A DNA stretch of 64,000 bases, from assembly GCF_001640805.2 (NCBI RefSeq), contig NC_066838.1, forward strand, positions 13,973,632 to 14,037,631, read 5' to 3'. Below, piece after piece: positions 1-12,428 of the stretch. Under the pieces are notes generated by a model, which worked only from the letters and a program-made list of their open reading frames with translations, was not told the origin of the DNA and ran no database searches. A program made the position numbers and the translations under genes. Numbering within the stretch: position 1 is the first letter of the stretch; each line of letters begins with the position of its first letter. Origin of the DNA: Lates calcarifer (Eukaryota > Chordata > Actinopteri > Centropomidae).

Positions 1-1876
1 TTCACTGTTTTATTTTCCGATGCAGATGCACCACGTGCTTAATTATCACTTGTGAATTGGGATTTATTTGTGAAATTTGTCTCTCTGGTCTCTTTGGTTA
101 AACTGTCACTTCATACTTGGCAATTTATGGAACACAGTGCGCCCGGTTTGAGTTAATTTCAGCACAGTGTGGTCTGTTCGGCTGCACTACTATAATTTAA
201 CTTTTGCACATAACGACTGTCAGGTCTGCACATCCTTATATTTAGCTCCTCGTCCTAAAGTCGTTCTCTCTTGTTTTTTCTTCTTTTTAATCAACTACTC
301 GTCCACAGTAAAAGATAAATTGTCAAATTAAAAAAAACAGCAATTACGCACACCACCATACGTATAACCCAAAAATAAATAACCTCCAACACATCAAAAC
401 CACAGAAAAAAACATGTATACACACACATAAAATTACAACTCCAGAGAATAAAACTCGTTAGCATGACCGTTTTACAAAATGCACAAATATACTCATGCA
501 CCAAAGTCACCACATCACAGAAATAGAACGTGTCTTGCTTTTTGATTCACTAATGCATCAGCTATGTTGTTATCTACCTCATCCAGTCTGGACATTTAGC
601 ATGAAAACTTTCAGTATTTATGTTATAATCAGTCTAATTGTGTTCCCAGTGACACTGGTGCCTCCTTCAGTTACCCCTGCCTCATCGTATATTACTATTT
701 GTGATATTTGCTGCAACCCTGCAGAAGAGTTCAGGGTTGTTTCACAGCCTGCTAACTGACAAGCTACACTAGTATATTGCAGGGACATAACATTAAACCC
801 TTCTGCCATTAGATACAACTGTAACATTATCCCCGTTATGAAAGCTTTCATCTAGTTAGCCCTTTAACGAACCTTTTTACCTCTACTGCTCTCTTTCCTG
901 TCTACGGCCTTTCTTGTTTGATATGAATTGTTTCACGTTGCGTACAGTGGTGGCGGTGGTGGTGGTTTTTATGTCGAGCGAGGAACTCGGATGCAGTCTT
1001 ATTAACGACACGTTTATGAACAATCAAATGGTCCTCGTTAAAATTTATTGATGGGCATAAAAACATGAACGGTCACTAGCTGAATATAGCCCGCTGTAGT
1101 GGGCTGCTTGTCAAGAATCTGAATCCCCTCCTCTCCTATCTCCGCAGATCCCATTTAGGAAATGTTTGGTCTGGTGCGCCCTCGTTAAAACGGTGCAAAC
1201 TTTATTGTAGTTGTATCCGGCATCCCGTATTTTGATTCCCCCTCTCTGCTGTGTCTATATATACATGAGTGTGTGTGTAGCTACTGTGAAAGCTTCTCGC
1301 TCTATTAGGAAATAAACAGCATTCCGCAGGAAGTTATAAAGCCTTCACTTTATCAAATGTGCTACTGGTTTGATAAGGATAAAACTCGTCAACGATTCAA
1401 TAAACACTTTAATGCTGTAATACTATCCCTTGCAACAACACGGGGCTACGGTAGATTTTGCCAGACAGAGATTGATTACACCATCAAATAGTGCCTTGCT
1501 CGGTTTTAGACGTAATGTGCGCAGGTCTGTTCCGCGCCCAGAGAAACACCCACTATAAACGCTACAACGGCATATTTTCTTCATAAAGAAACATGGTTGT
1601 TGAAGTTACCTCTAATACGTCCGGGAAAAAGAGCAAAAGAGCACATTCTTTAATCCGATTTATGTGCAATGGTATCCCAGGATAAGTGGCGCATTGATCC
1701 ACTGTACAATTTTTGTGGGGGTAAATATAATCACGTGTCGGCGAGGCAGCCAATAGCAGGCAGGGGAGCGTTGAGAAATAATTACCTGCCTTGATTGTTC
1801 TATGGCTAGATAAAAAAGTACACATACACTCCATATAATAATCGGATGCATGTAAAAGAGCCGGGGAAGCTTCGAC
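1..1876. other. 5' flank of hoxc9a
   Basis: Non-coding DNA upstream of hoxc9a; in vertebrate HoxC clusters hoxc10 would lie further upstream. I see no homeobox and no mature miR-196 sequence, which is expected between groups 10 and 9 but must lie outside the window. It holds a short GGT/TGG-rich run near 948-965 and AT-rich stretches. The last 350 bases before the hoxc9a start look promoter-like, with the E-box/CCAAT element listed separately. Short ORFs on both strands have no recognisable domain. Confidence 0.6.
1732..1754 (-). promoter_or_regulatory. CACGTG-N12-CCAAT element of the hoxc9a promoter
   Basis: CACGTG at 1732-1737 is followed after 12 bases by CCAAT at 1750-1754. Read on the minus strand this is ATTGG-N12-CACGTG. 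It lies about 125 bases before the hoxc9a start codon. CACGTG is the USF-type E-box and CCAAT the NF-Y box; occupancy is inferred. The same pairing at nearly the same spacing recurs upstream of hoxc4a and hoxc3a and at 15453-15474. Confidence 0.5.
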
Positions 1877-2420
1877 ATGTCGACCACGGGTCCCATAAGT
1901 AATTATTATGTGGACTCCTTGATCAACCATGAAAACGAGGATGTCCTTACTGCAACTCGGTTTTCGGCGCCCGGTTCGCACCCAGCCGGCCCTCGTCCGA
2001 CGTCCCTAGTACCGGAGTGTGCTGACTATCCTTCCTGCAGCTTCGCACCCAAGCCACCCGTCTTCTCCACCTCCTGGGCCCCCGTACACTCCCAGTCATC
2101 AGTGGTTTACCATCCATACAGTCACCAACCTCACTTAGGCACAGACTCGAGGTATATGCGGTCATGGCTGGAGCCGATATCAGGCGCCGTGCCTTTCCAC
2201 GGCTACCCGGGGAACAGCAGGCACTATGGGCTGAAGCCCGACGCCTTTCAGGAGCACAGAGCCGGCGAGTGTCTCGGCTCCAGCGGACGGACCTACACGG
2301 ATTATCTGTACTGTTCATCCACTGACATGCGAGACAAGACGCAGCAGAATATCCCCTCTCCCGAGTCGGAGCTCCTGGCTTCAGGGAAACATAAAGACGA
2401 GAAGCCGGAGCTAGATCCGA
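1877..2420 (+). CDS. hoxc9a: hoxc9a exon 1 (N-terminal region)
   Basis: First coding exon of Hox-C9a, a nuclear homeodomain transcription factor of the trunk/posterior axis. It encodes residues 1-181 plus the first base of codon 182. The start MSTTGPISNYYVDSLI and the later MRSWLEP, HYGLKPDAF and KPELDP blocks are typical of Hoxc9; Hoxa9 and Hoxb9 match less well in the middle part (PSCSFAPKPPVFSTSWAPVHSQ is the HoxC form). The start was chosen because the Hox9 N-terminal activation motif begins here. The exon ends at CCGA|GTAAGT; reading on would give a false lysine-rich tail. Joined to exon 2 the protein is 262 residues, close to the 260 usual for Hoxc9. It is the most 5' gene of the window. 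Confidence 0.95.
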
Positions 2421-3523
2421 GTAAGTTCAAGCTCCTACAGTCTTTTTTACAGCCGAGTGGGAGTTTTGCTTTGAGATGGTGTAAAAAAAGAAAAAAACCT
2501 GCTTTTGCTAAGAGGCATTTTAACGTCTTGCATAAAGTGAAATTATAAGCTGTTTCATCCTCCCTTTTCTGCTCAGCTCTGAATCGCCTCTGCTAGGGGG
2601 GGGAAAAAGCTTTAGGAACTATAAAAGACAAACGCTACTAGGCTAATATTGGGGCTATAAAACCAGACGGGGTTGTAAACATGGACTCAAACCTACAGGA
2701 AGACGTTGAATTTGGAAGGATGTTGCATAATGTGAAAAACATGCAAGGTGTTCTTTATTAAGTGAACGACCTAAACCGACATATGAATCAATATTCATCA
2801 GTAAATACCTTATCGTGCATTTTTACGACCATATTTTTGACCCCGTGCCATCACATACGGCACATCAAGCCCTACAAGCCGAGTTTCAGTCCTCTTTTTA
2901 AAAAAAACGAAAACAAAAAAACGTAGGCCCATCCTGTGAGGAAAAGCCACATTTTAGCTCTATTTGATCCCCAATAGTGGAATACATTATTCACCCCCAC
3001 ATGAGGAGATGATTTGCATATAGTTGGATATGATTTTTTTTTTTTTACTCCCTATTCTGGCTCCAAAACAAATTCACATGACTCTCTCAGCCAACTTGAG
3101 GAATGTAGGGACATACTCGAGGACTTTCACCACGGACCTGTAAAGGCTTGAACCACGGGTCCATTTTATGGGCCAATAAAGTGAATAAGCGCATTGAGTA
3201 TTTTACGACGGTGTTACTCACAAGTTAAAGGGACAAGGAAGCAAATCAGTGTAGGCTTGGATAGTCTGAGGCTGAAGATCTTTTCTCAGAATGTTTGCTG
3301 TCAGCTTAGCTTTAATGGTAAAAACCAAACCTGTGTATGATTTGATAGCCTATTGTTTTTAATTGGTATCATCATCTCACGAGACCACAGAGTTGCTGTA
3401 AACCCAGAGGCACATTTTCTAAAGGCTTAACACTTAACCACTGTTTCAGTTTTGATAATGCGTCACTGTGTTGCCTCTATCTGCTGCTATTATTATTATT
3501 TCTATTATGGTTTTTATTTGCAG
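2421..3523 (+). other. hoxc9a intron
   Basis: Phase-1 intron of about 1.1 kb, donor GTAAGT and acceptor TTTTATTTGCAG after a TAT/TTA-rich tract. It has several ATAAA-rich, HOX/CDX-like sites (for example near 2620 and 2655), but no repeat or gene. Confidence 0.85.
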
Positions 3524-3768
3524 ATAACCCTGTGGCAAATTGGATACACGCCCGCTCCACAAGGAAGAAGCGATGCCCTTACACAAAGTACCAGACTCTC
3601 GAACTGGAAAAGGAGTTTTTGTTCAATATGTACCTTACTAGGGACCGCCGATACGAGGTCGCGAGGGTCCTGAATCTGACCGAGAGGCAGGTCAAAATCT
3701 GGTTTCAGAACCGGCGAATGAAGATGAAGAAAATGAACAAAGAAAAATCCGACAGCAAAGAACAATAA
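3524..3768 (+). CDS. hoxc9a: hoxc9a exon 2 (homeodomain)
   Basis: Second coding exon, residues 182-262. ANWIHARS (Trp188) is the Hox9-type PBX-contact motif just before the homeodomain at about 194-253. Helix 3 carries [15 protein letters not shown], with the invariant Trp, Phe, Asn and Arg of DNA recognition. The Hox9 signatures [12 protein letters not shown] and [16 protein letters not shown] are intact; VLNLTERQ is the Hoxc9 form. A short Lys/Glu tail (KEKSDSKEQ) ends the protein. Exon start 3524 restores the reading frame as DPNNPVANW across the junction. No damage is seen, so the gene looks functional. Confidence 0.95.
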
Positions 3769-4869
3769 CGTGGACTGCAGTCAGAAAAATAATAATAATA
3801 AAAACAACCATAATAACCACTAGTCACATGGACAGCACAGATGTACCAAAACACACAATGACCCCCTTCTCCTCCCTCTCTCCTCTTCATATTTATCACT
3901 TTGTTTTTTTTGTATTAACCTTAACTTCGAGACTGTTTGATGCTGATTATGTTATTTCTTCCAGTGCACAATTATGTGTTAAAGAAAAAAAAAGAGAGAA
4001 AGGAAAAAAAAAAGAAAAACTTCAAAGGAGATAATTACATTCTGCTTTCACTTCGAAATACCTTTATGTTCTTTTGTAAGAGATATTATACAAGCGCAGT
4101 TTGGATACGTTAAAACTGTCCGAAGAAAGAAGATACTTGAATTCTTTTGAATTTCACAAACCCATAATTTATGATGTGAATGTTTTCTTTCATGTTTATT
4201 TCCTTTGTACGTTATTGTGCAGGTGTAGTATTTTGTACAGAAACAGAACATCTGCGATCCGACTCGTCTGTCTTGTATTTTTGTGATAGTTGTTGCTGTA
4301 TTTGTGCATCTCCTCTCTTTTTTTGGACTGTAGTCTATGAGTTTAATTATAGAGTGTAGATATAGACTTCTGCAAATATAAACATAATCACTAAGTGCTT
4401 GTATTCTGTATTTATTGTGACTCAAAGTGGATATCATGTTGGCGACCAAACGCATTTAGTAATTAGCTACACGGCTGCACAGAGGGCCCAACAAACACAA
4501 ACTCATTTAGGATCAACTCAAGTATTTTGTTGATTAAAAAACCCACAGGGAAGTTGCGTTACCAAAACACTATTGTATTAGCAATGCTACACATTGAAGG
4601 CAGATAAATGCTTACTAAATAATTATTCCTCCACAATTCTATTATGTTTTGGCCGGCGAGCATTCCTCCAAGTACAGCTAAAGGCCTAAATGAGCTCTGC
4701 CACTGAACATAATGGCGAAGTCGAAAACTCCACGGTGTCAGCGCAGTTAAGACTTTGGCAAGAAAAGACTGTTTTAATTTAGCTTTGCGTTGCTTTAAAT
4801 TAAAGTTTTAATTAGCCTTCCTTCCAGTCTCAACAACATGCATTTACATACACTAAAAGATACACATGA

Positions 4870-4875
4870 AATAAA
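4870..4875 (+). terminator. Candidate hoxc9a poly(A) signal
   Basis: AATAAA about 1.1 kb after the hoxc9a stop. Another AATAAA only 30 bases after the stop (near 3798) sits in a simple AAT repeat and is less convincing. Confidence 0.3.
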
Positions 4876-7850
4876 CACATAAAAGAGCCGTGTCTGGCCT
4901 ATTAGAGGTAAAGGTACATATCACTACAAACAAGTTTTGCGGCAAATAATTCTCTCTGCCTCTGTGTGTACGGTTTCACTAATAGAGGGGGAGCTACAGC
5001 AGCTTAGTTCAATTTAAACTGAACACAAATCAGTCTTATAAGAGCAAAACTTCTGCAGGAGGCACGTGAGTTATTCTTGCAATAGGTCCATGCCCTATAT
5101 ATATTGAAAGTACCCCCCAAAAATAGTTGTGCAAATGTCTCATTCCCAATAACGTATTCGTTTGTAAATATTAACCACAGCCACGAAGCGTTTTTCTAAA
5201 TGAACTGCCTTATAAATAAGATTATAGATTGCTAGTTTTTAACGCTCGCCAGGTCCACAGGCGATCAGAAAATCTGAGGCTGAAATCGAGCAGCTGAGAT
5301 CTTTAAGTGAGAGACAATTTCCCATGTCTCGCATTTGTTTCCTGGGATAGGCCTAAATTGCCTTTTTGTGGTGGCAAACAATACGGACAGGATGCAGTAA
5401 TTTCAAAGCCCAATCCAGCGCATTTCCGCTCCTCTCGGACAAAAATGCCAGTTTTACAGCCCCTGTTGGAGCTCGGCTGTTTGTCTCAAATGCAGACGAA
5501 CAAAGCAAACTCGACTAACTGGCTAGACGTCTGGGCTAAATTACTTTATGGTTTTAATGGACGGTGGTGGTGGACTCGTTCAAAGGAGAGTCATGCGCAC
5601 TGTTCAGGGCGACTTTTGCCTGATGGGCCAGCCGCAGCCCCCCTGCACTTCATCACATGAGTGGCCTATTAGCCTACAATTAGATGGGAAAATGTCAATA
5701 GTTATTGTTCATAAATACGAGTGCTGCAGAGTACTGTTATTTCTTGTATAAGAGCAGGTAGCGGCCGTGACAGGAAAAGATAAAGCCCTGCAACTCTTTC
5801 AAGCCTGTTGTAGAACAGAAGAGACTGAGGGCCGTGTAGTTACAGATGTGGTGGTGAACAGCTGCTTTATTTAAGGAAAAAGACAAGAGACATAAAAGGT
5901 TTGGACAAATGGGGAGACCCTTTCTGTCCACATCACAGTTGTTCCTGATTGGTGGATCGGTTCAGGTTTAGGGCCTCATCTCGACACTAGATGACGCTGT
6001 TGGTCCATGTTTTGAGCTGGCTCTGTGTGTTGAAGGGCTTTTTTTTTTACAGCTCTGTGGCTTGGCTGAAGAATGAAGAGTAACCTATCGATGACAAAAT
6101 GACAGATATGGTCACCCACCGCATTTTGTGTAATAGGCCACAGAGCAGCACTCCGGAATGCAGCGAGCAGGTGGTTGTATTGGGCACAGACTGTGTGCAT
6201 AAACAGGATTTTTGTTTTATTAATTTATTTTTACTTTATTATTATTCTTCCTTCTGTTTTGTGAGATACATTTTTATTTAAGTTTTTTTGTCACTTTTTT
6301 GGGTTCAAAAAAACTTGTAAAATGTCGGTGAATTTACGAGATAATAGGGATGTTGTGGTATTTTTTAAATTGCTACCCATTGTATGCCCATTAAAAATCA
6401 GATAATTGGGCACAGGCAGGTTCTCGTTTTAACAAAGGGCAACACTATCTGCATTTAGATAGAGTAATACAGCATTATGTGTCTGGGCTGTGTGTGGATT
6501 TTTTTTTTTTTTTTTTTTGGTTTTATTTTTCATGGTGTAAATTCAAAATAATGACTCAAATAAAATACTTTCCTAGGAAAACAAAACAACAAAAACTCAA
6601 TGAATGAAGAGCCAGGAGCCATATTTAAATATATAAACGTTGCTTTAATAACAGTTAATTTGTAAACAATTACATCAGTAACATCACATCAATACAGTAA
6701 AAAGCAACACTGACAACAGAAAGAACAGGAACATCACAATCTTGCATAACACATAGCTATAAAGTACAACAACAACAAATAATATTATTAATAATAATAT
6801 CAATAATAATAATATAAGTGTCGCTGCACGGTTTTAAGTAAGAGCTACCTGCTCATTTGTATCCTTAATATTTGACGGCTATAGCGTCTGTAGCAGCAGT
6901 TCAAAGTCGCCAAGAAGTGTGCAACAATGATTGGCAATCTGCATATTTATAGAGTGTGAAAGGTCTATAAATTTACCCTGTGCGCCTTTCATATTTTACG
7001 ATGATGTGTATAAAACGTCAGTAACCCCACAAAAACCACACTGGCATATTTGGAGAGGGAGATGGAGAGAGAGAGGGAGAGCCCATGCAAACTATTGAGC
7101 TTGGGAATTGTGCGTGCGTGCGCGCGCTCTGATTGTAACTAAACATCCCCAATGTAAAATTTTATGAACTCCGCCGCGTGGGAGATTTACTGCTCATCTT
7201 CGTCGGTTTTACGGGGTCAGTAAGTGGCACCCAGTATTCCATAGGTCGTGTTTATATTTGCGTGTGTCGGTGTTTTACAGCGCATGGTGCAAGTGTGTCG
7301 CTCTGGTCTTTACTCGATTACGCCGAGGAGGATGTTTTCGCCTCACATTATTTCACAGGTCGGCCTGTGTGCCATAGCTACAGCTGCGTCTTGCTTTTAC
7401 TAGTTTTTAGTGCTGTTTTATGTAACATTTTGGGCTTCATGAGCTCCCGAATACTATGTTGACCTCCTGGAGCCCATAAAAGGTCACCTATTTTCTGGAA
7501 ATGAGTGTGTAACCTTCAGTAGGGCCTGAGAGGACAAACGCCAACTCATAACAGCTTTATCCGTGAATAAAGAGGAAAGCTTCCCTGCTTTATACACCTC
7601 ATAACCTCCATGCAAAGACAACAAGCTAAACTATAAATCCAGGCTGTAGTGGAAATGCATCATGCTTCACAGTCTTTATATTTTAACAATATCTCAACTC
7701 CGCCGATCAGCATATAACAAAGGCTTTTTTTGTGATAAATACAACATTGATCACATTTAAAGCCTCTTGGGTTGTTGGTTATGATTAGTGCAGCTCCTCT
7801 CAAGGTGGATATACGTAGGGCCCACGTCTGACCGGTCGCAGAAAGATGAA

Positions 7851-7918
7851 GGGGTGGGTGGGGGGGTGAGGGGTGGGGGGTGGAGGGGGAGCGCTTGTGG
7901 TGGGGGTGGTTGGGTGGG
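7851..7918 (+). promoter_or_regulatory. G-rich tract upstream of hoxc8a
   Basis: Many runs of three to seven Gs separated by T, A or short spacers over about 70 bases, roughly 385 bases before the hoxc8a start. The pattern fits a G-quadruplex-forming or SP/KLF-binding promoter block. Function is inferred only. Confidence 0.4.
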
Positions 7919-8302
7919 AAGCTAAAAAAAAAAAAAGGAAAAAGAAAGAAAAGAGCAGCGCCTGTGACTGGTGTGCCGGTCGAGCAAGCCAGCAGCTTTA
8001 ACCTTAGCTAACGCACATCCAAAAGCACATGCCATGAGCCGGGTTTGAGCCTGCGAAAAACCTGGGGGGCTGGAGAAAGAAAAAAAAAGCCACACTCACG
8101 ACTGCGAGAGAAATCCGATGAGAGGAACGGCTCAGAGAGAGTGAGCTGCCGTAGATTGTCCAAAGGGGCAGCGTTTCTCCTAGTTCCGGTTTGTCTGCCT
8201 GTGTGCGCTGTGCGAGTTGGGACCCTAAACAAAAGGCTGCCATCATCCTAAAGGAGATATTCAACTGCGAAGAGAGCCCCGTCTGCTTGATGCTAACTAA
8301 AC

Positions 8303-8738
8303 ATGAGCTCCTATTTTGTTAACCCTCTTTTTTCTAAGTACAAAGGCGGCGAGTCACTGGAGCCAACTTACTACGACTGCAGGTTTCCACAAAGCGTTGC
8401 CCGCAGCCACACGCTGGTTTACGGACCCGGAGCAGCCGCACCGGGTTTTCAGCACCCGTCCCATCATGTGCAGGACTTTTTCCACCACGGGACCACGGGG
8501 ATCTCCAATGCCGGATACCAGCAAAACCCCTGCGCTTTGGCTTGCCACGGAGACGCAACGAAATTTTATGGATATGAAGCCCTTCCGAGGCAAACGCTTT
8601 ATGGTACCCAGCAAGACGCAAGCCTAGCGCAATACCCAGACTGTAAATCGTCGAGCAGCTCTAACCCCGGAGAAGGACAAGGCCACTTAAATCAAAACTC
8701 CTCTCCCAGTCTTATGTTTCCTTGGATGAGACCCCACG
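8303..8738 (+). CDS. hoxc8a: hoxc8a exon 1 (N-terminal region)
   Basis: First coding exon of Hox-C8a, a central-group homeodomain transcription factor acting in the nucleus on trunk neural and mesodermal patterning. It encodes residues 1-145 plus one base. The start MSSYFVNPLFSKYKGGESLE, the blocks VYGPGAAAPGFQHPSHHVQDFFHHG and YQQNPCALACHGDA, and the end HLNQNSSPSLMFPWMRPH all match Hoxc8 rather than Hoxb8 or Hoxd8. The PBX-binding hexapeptide FPWM is at 139-142. The donor splits a codon (CACG|GTCAGA), a slightly weak GT-CAG donor; this phase is shared by all the genes here. The joined protein is 250 residues. Confidence 0.95.
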
Positions 8739-10234
8739 GTCAGAATCATACAATTCTTTCCTATTCTATCTATGTTAGACTCGGTGGGCGTGCGCGCGCG
8801 TGTGTGCGTGCGTCAGCGTGTGTCAGCCTGTGTGTTTGTGTGCATGTGTGCTAAATATTCCTATGTACATACGAGTGTGTCTCTAAAACCATAAAACGAA
8901 ATAAGTCAGGGAACATGATGGGGCACATACAACCTGTACTGCAGGCTGCTGTTAACTCTGCAGCACATGTCCATACAGGGGCTGAGTTGTTGCTTTTCAG
9001 AAGTGCCTTAAAAACATTGACTCGCTCATCACAGCTCATGACACCAGCTCTTTGAAGTCAATTATCGTTCGCGTAAGATATTTCACAAACTCCAAATGCA
9101 CTAGGATGAATAAGTCATAGTTTAAAATATGATGGTGCCCCACACACCACACACACACACACACACCAGTGAGCATGCAGGAGTGACAGGAGGGGAGGTT
9201 AGCTGAAACACACAACATGTCCCGATTATACAGAACCCGGGTTTCAAGGGTTTTGTGTTGGTGGGGTAATCTGACCCACAGGCCCAATGTGGCTCAGGCT
9301 CATATAGCCATAATCATAAGGGCTTTGTAGATCCTCTTCCATTCATGGATCACCCTGTTCAGGCTATCAGGCTACTTTAAACCCCACACAGGTGTAAGCT
9401 TCAGTTTTTATATCTGCTCAGAGAGATATTTATCATTAGCCTGTCCCCCATCTGTTGTTACAGTTGTAGCTTTATCTCATCTCTCTTATTTCAGACTTTT
9501 CTTTCTCTCCTAGTTTTTTTTTTTTTTACTCACGTGTTTGTCCCTCTGTGTGAGGGTGAGTGTGTGTCTGAAAATCTCAATCAGGCTTTTATAGCCAGGC
9601 CCTGTTGCTAGTGAGGAAAACCATGCTGATTTTTACAAACAGCCTCCTGTAGTTTAAATCTAAAATAGGAGAGAATATGTAAGTTTTGTTTGTAGGAATT
9701 TGGCATCAATAAACAGATGGGAATTTAGGGCAATTTTTCCTATATTAATAGAAATATAAATTCATAAAGGACAGCCTCCTTTTTAGAAAACATTAGTAAC
9801 ACATTGTCTTCTCATACTCACCCTTTAACTCTTTAGTGAAGAGGGTGTAAAAGTTGCATCAGACAGCTGATCAGTCCTGCAGACACAACTCTAAGTGGCA
9901 CAAGCATAAGTGAAAATTGTTATTACTCAGAGGACCATTATTTTGAAATTCCACACGTAATATTAACCCTGTTACTTTGTGTCTGGGATGTGTGTAGCCC
10001 TAATAGATGTTGCTGTCAATGGAAAGCATAATGTACACTTAAAATAAGGGCTTTCCCCCCGCCCTTTATGAGTGAATGTGGAGTGGAAGGAGTGAACGCT
10101 GTGTAAAGAGCTGAACGATTAGTATTCACGCTGAGGAATAAAAAAGCAAATGCAGAATTAATTATAAGTCATCTGAATGTTTTTATGGGGGACCGTGGTC
10201 AGTCCAGCTAACCTCTGGCTTTATTTCATTCAAG
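8739..10234 (+). other. hoxc8a intron
   Basis: Phase-1 intron of 1.5 kb, donor GTCAGA, acceptor ATTTCATTCAAG. The first 110 bases are alternating purine-pyrimidine (GCGCGCGTGTGTGCGTGCG), able to adopt Z-DNA. A CATAAAA site occurs about 150 bases in, and a CA repeat lies near 9148-9167. Confidence 0.85.
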
Positions 10235-10551
10235 CCCCAGGAAGACGGAATGGGAGGCAAACCTACAGTCGCTACCAAACTCTTGAACTGGAGAAGGAGT
10301 TTCTCTTCAACCCTTACCTGACCCGCAAAAGAAGGATCGAGGTGTCCCACGCCCTGAGCCTCACCGAGCGGCAGGTGAAGATTTGGTTTCAGAACAGGAG
10401 GATGAAGTGGAAAAAAGAGAACAACAAAGACAAGTTTCCGGGTCAGAGAGGAGAGGCCGAAGCCGAGGCCGAGGAAGAGGGCAACGAGGACGGTGAAGGG
10501 GAAGAAGCAGAAGAGAAAGAAGCGGAAGAGAAAGAAGAGACCAAGGAGTGA
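10235..10551 (+). CDS. hoxc8a: hoxc8a exon 2 (homeodomain and acidic tail)
   Basis: Second coding exon, residues 146-250. The homeodomain spans about 149-208 with the Hox8 signature [20 protein letters not shown] and [10 protein letters not shown]; helix 3 is [17 protein letters not shown] with all DNA-contact residues present. The 42-residue tail is almost all Glu, Ala, Lys and Gly, an acidic tail typical of Hoxc8. The acceptor at 10233-10234 gives [10 protein letters not shown] at the junction, in line with Hoxc8 orthologues. Use of Asn in RRNGRQ instead of the more common Ser is the only small oddity. Confidence 0.95.
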
Positions 10552-11303
10552 TTTTATGGTCCTTTTTATGGTTATATGGCTGAAAAAAAGAGGAAAAAAA
10601 GAGAGAGGTCCCATAAACAGACGAAGAGTCACAAGGAGGCAGAGAGCGTCAACTTTATGACCACCCTTTCATTTTGTCAAGAGGGAACAGGAATCCCACC
10701 AATATTGCTGTCATAAATAGACAAAATTCTCCCTTCTCACCATTATCCTAACGCGATTCGCATTGCCATTTGGATTTTTTTTTTCTGTAGAAGCTACAAA
10801 CGCTTGTAGCAAAAAATAAAAAAAAATTCTTTGGTAGTAGAACTGGCACCCTTGCGAAAAAAAAAAGCTGGGGGAGTAAAATTAAAACGCATGTTAGATG
10901 GAAAATGGCTTAGCTATTTTTTACAAATTTGCTTTTAATAATAACTGTATCAAAAAGCATAGCCAAATAGGATCAAAACATGACCAACGCCGACCTGTGT
11001 TGTAAATAGATTATAGCCTACATTTTAAAAAAAAGAGCGAGAACATCATTTCAGAGTAACCTTTGCGAAATTGTAAGTGAAATGTAGGCCTATAACTTAG
11101 TAGTGAGTGTTCAGACATCATCTTCGCAGCAGTTACATTGGCTCTCAGCCCGTGTATTAAACACAAGTTTTATTATTCTAATTGTTACTGTTACTGTTTT
11201 ACTCGTTTTCATGTGAATGGCCTAGACAAAGATAGCCATTAGCTCCTCAGACATCTTTTTCTAGGATTACCAGGGAAATGCAATCGTTTGAAATCCTTTG
11301 ATG

Positions 11304-11310
11304 CTACCTA
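11304..11310 (+). promoter_or_regulatory. miR-196 seed match (7mer-A1) in hoxc8a 3' UTR
   Basis: CTACCTA pairs with bases 2-7 of miR-196 plus the A opposite base 1. Hoxc8 is a known miR-196 target in vertebrates; this site is predicted from the seed only. Confidence 0.4.
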
Positions 11311-11519
11311 AACCTGGGGAAATTGCAATAGAGATTTCTGAATATAGAGATTTCATATGGTTTTAATTTTAAAGTGTTCTATATCAACCTTATATTATTA
11401 AGTTAATGTATGTAGCATTTACCCAATATACAAATATACACTTGTTGAAGACAATTTGTGAGTCTTGGGAAGACAATTAGCTCAAAGCCAAGCAAACAAT
11501 TTTGAGATTGTACCACGGC

Positions 11520-11527
11520 ACTACCTA
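11520..11527 (+). promoter_or_regulatory. miR-196 seed match (8mer) in hoxc8a 3' UTR
   Basis: ACTACCTA is a full 8mer match to the miR-196 seed, about 970 bases after the hoxc8a stop and 340 bases before the likely poly(A) signal. The group 8 Hox genes are established miR-196 targets. Confidence 0.55.
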
Positions 11528-11859
11528 AACTCAGAGCCTTGCCTCCTGCAGAATTTATATTCCACACTTATGGCATCGCTCTGATTTGATTGCAAGCTAT
11601 TTTCCCCAACAACTAAAACTGCCTATAACGCACATTTACTGTGTATGATAATACCTGCTACAATTACAACGATTTTAAAAGTAAGGGAATTTTTATTTTA
11701 ATGTGCTGGTGATATAGCGTAGTTGTTTTGCACTGAATATAATCTTTATGTACGTCTTGTTATATATTGATGTTAACAATATGCTCGTTTCCTGGTGTTT
11801 TCTCCTGTGAAAGACGGAATTGTGTGTCCCCTCCCCGCCATTGTTGATGTAAAATCACA

Positions 11860-11865
11860 AATAAA
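11860..11865 (+). terminator. Candidate hoxc8a poly(A) signal
   Basis: AATAAA 1.3 kb after the hoxc8a stop, followed by a T-rich stretch. This would give a 3' UTR that includes both miR-196 sites. Confidence 0.45.
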
Positions 11866-12393
11866 CAAGATGGCTCACAATCATTTCTGTTTTTATTTTT
11901 ATTGACATCACAGCCTCGGTGACCCAAAGTATTCCCTCCTCTACCCACTCACACACACACATACATAGACACATATAAAAATGAGGCGCACACACGCGTG
12001 AACTGAAAAGTTAAGTAACACTCAGATGTAGAAAATGTAGTTTGCACATTTAGTTTATTGTTTCGCCGCTTCGCAGTTTTTTTTTTCTCGTTCATAGGTT
12101 CTAAACTTTCAGCTGCCGCGGAAACGCTCAGAGCTCAATATGCAAACCCTCAAGTTTTCACATCGGAACACTTAGCAGAAGTAATTTAGCGCAAATAATC
12201 ACAACAATTCAACGAGGAAATGGGCTAAACATGCAACGATGTTGATGTTTTGATGATGCTATGATTTTCAGCCCATATGCGCCCAAAAAACATTTACAGG
12301 CGGCGGCAGGAGGGAGGAGGAGGCGCTCGCATGGACTATTGAATCGCCTCTTGTCTAAAAGTTTGTGTAATTTAAACTTTGCAACTTATTCGA

Positions 12394-12428
12394 TAAAAAA
12401 AGAAAAAAAAAAAAAAAAAAAAAAAAAA
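12394..12428. repeat. Poly(A)-rich tract
   Basis: Nearly pure A run with one G interruption, low complexity. Confidence 0.9.

Larger units (their letters stand above)
3769..8302. other. hoxc9a 3' region and hoxc9a-hoxc8a spacer
   Basis: 4.5 kb without a coding gene. The first 1.1 kb is a likely hoxc9a 3' UTR (AATAAA at 4870-4875). A block at 4640-5240 is rich in TAAT/AATTAA homeodomain-type sites, about 3-3.6 kb before hoxc8a, where the mammalian Hoxc8 early enhancer lies; no motif-level proof is possible here. A second, more GC-rich block is at 5440-5660. Poly-T at 6499-6518 and ATA/CAA repeats near 6767-6812 are low complexity. A G-rich promoter block and an A-run lie at 7851-7940. Confidence 0.5.

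Noticed and set aside
1..1876. Search for mir-196 upstream of hoxc9a
   Set aside because: The mature TAGGTAGTTTC-type sequence is not in this window; it is expected further upstream.
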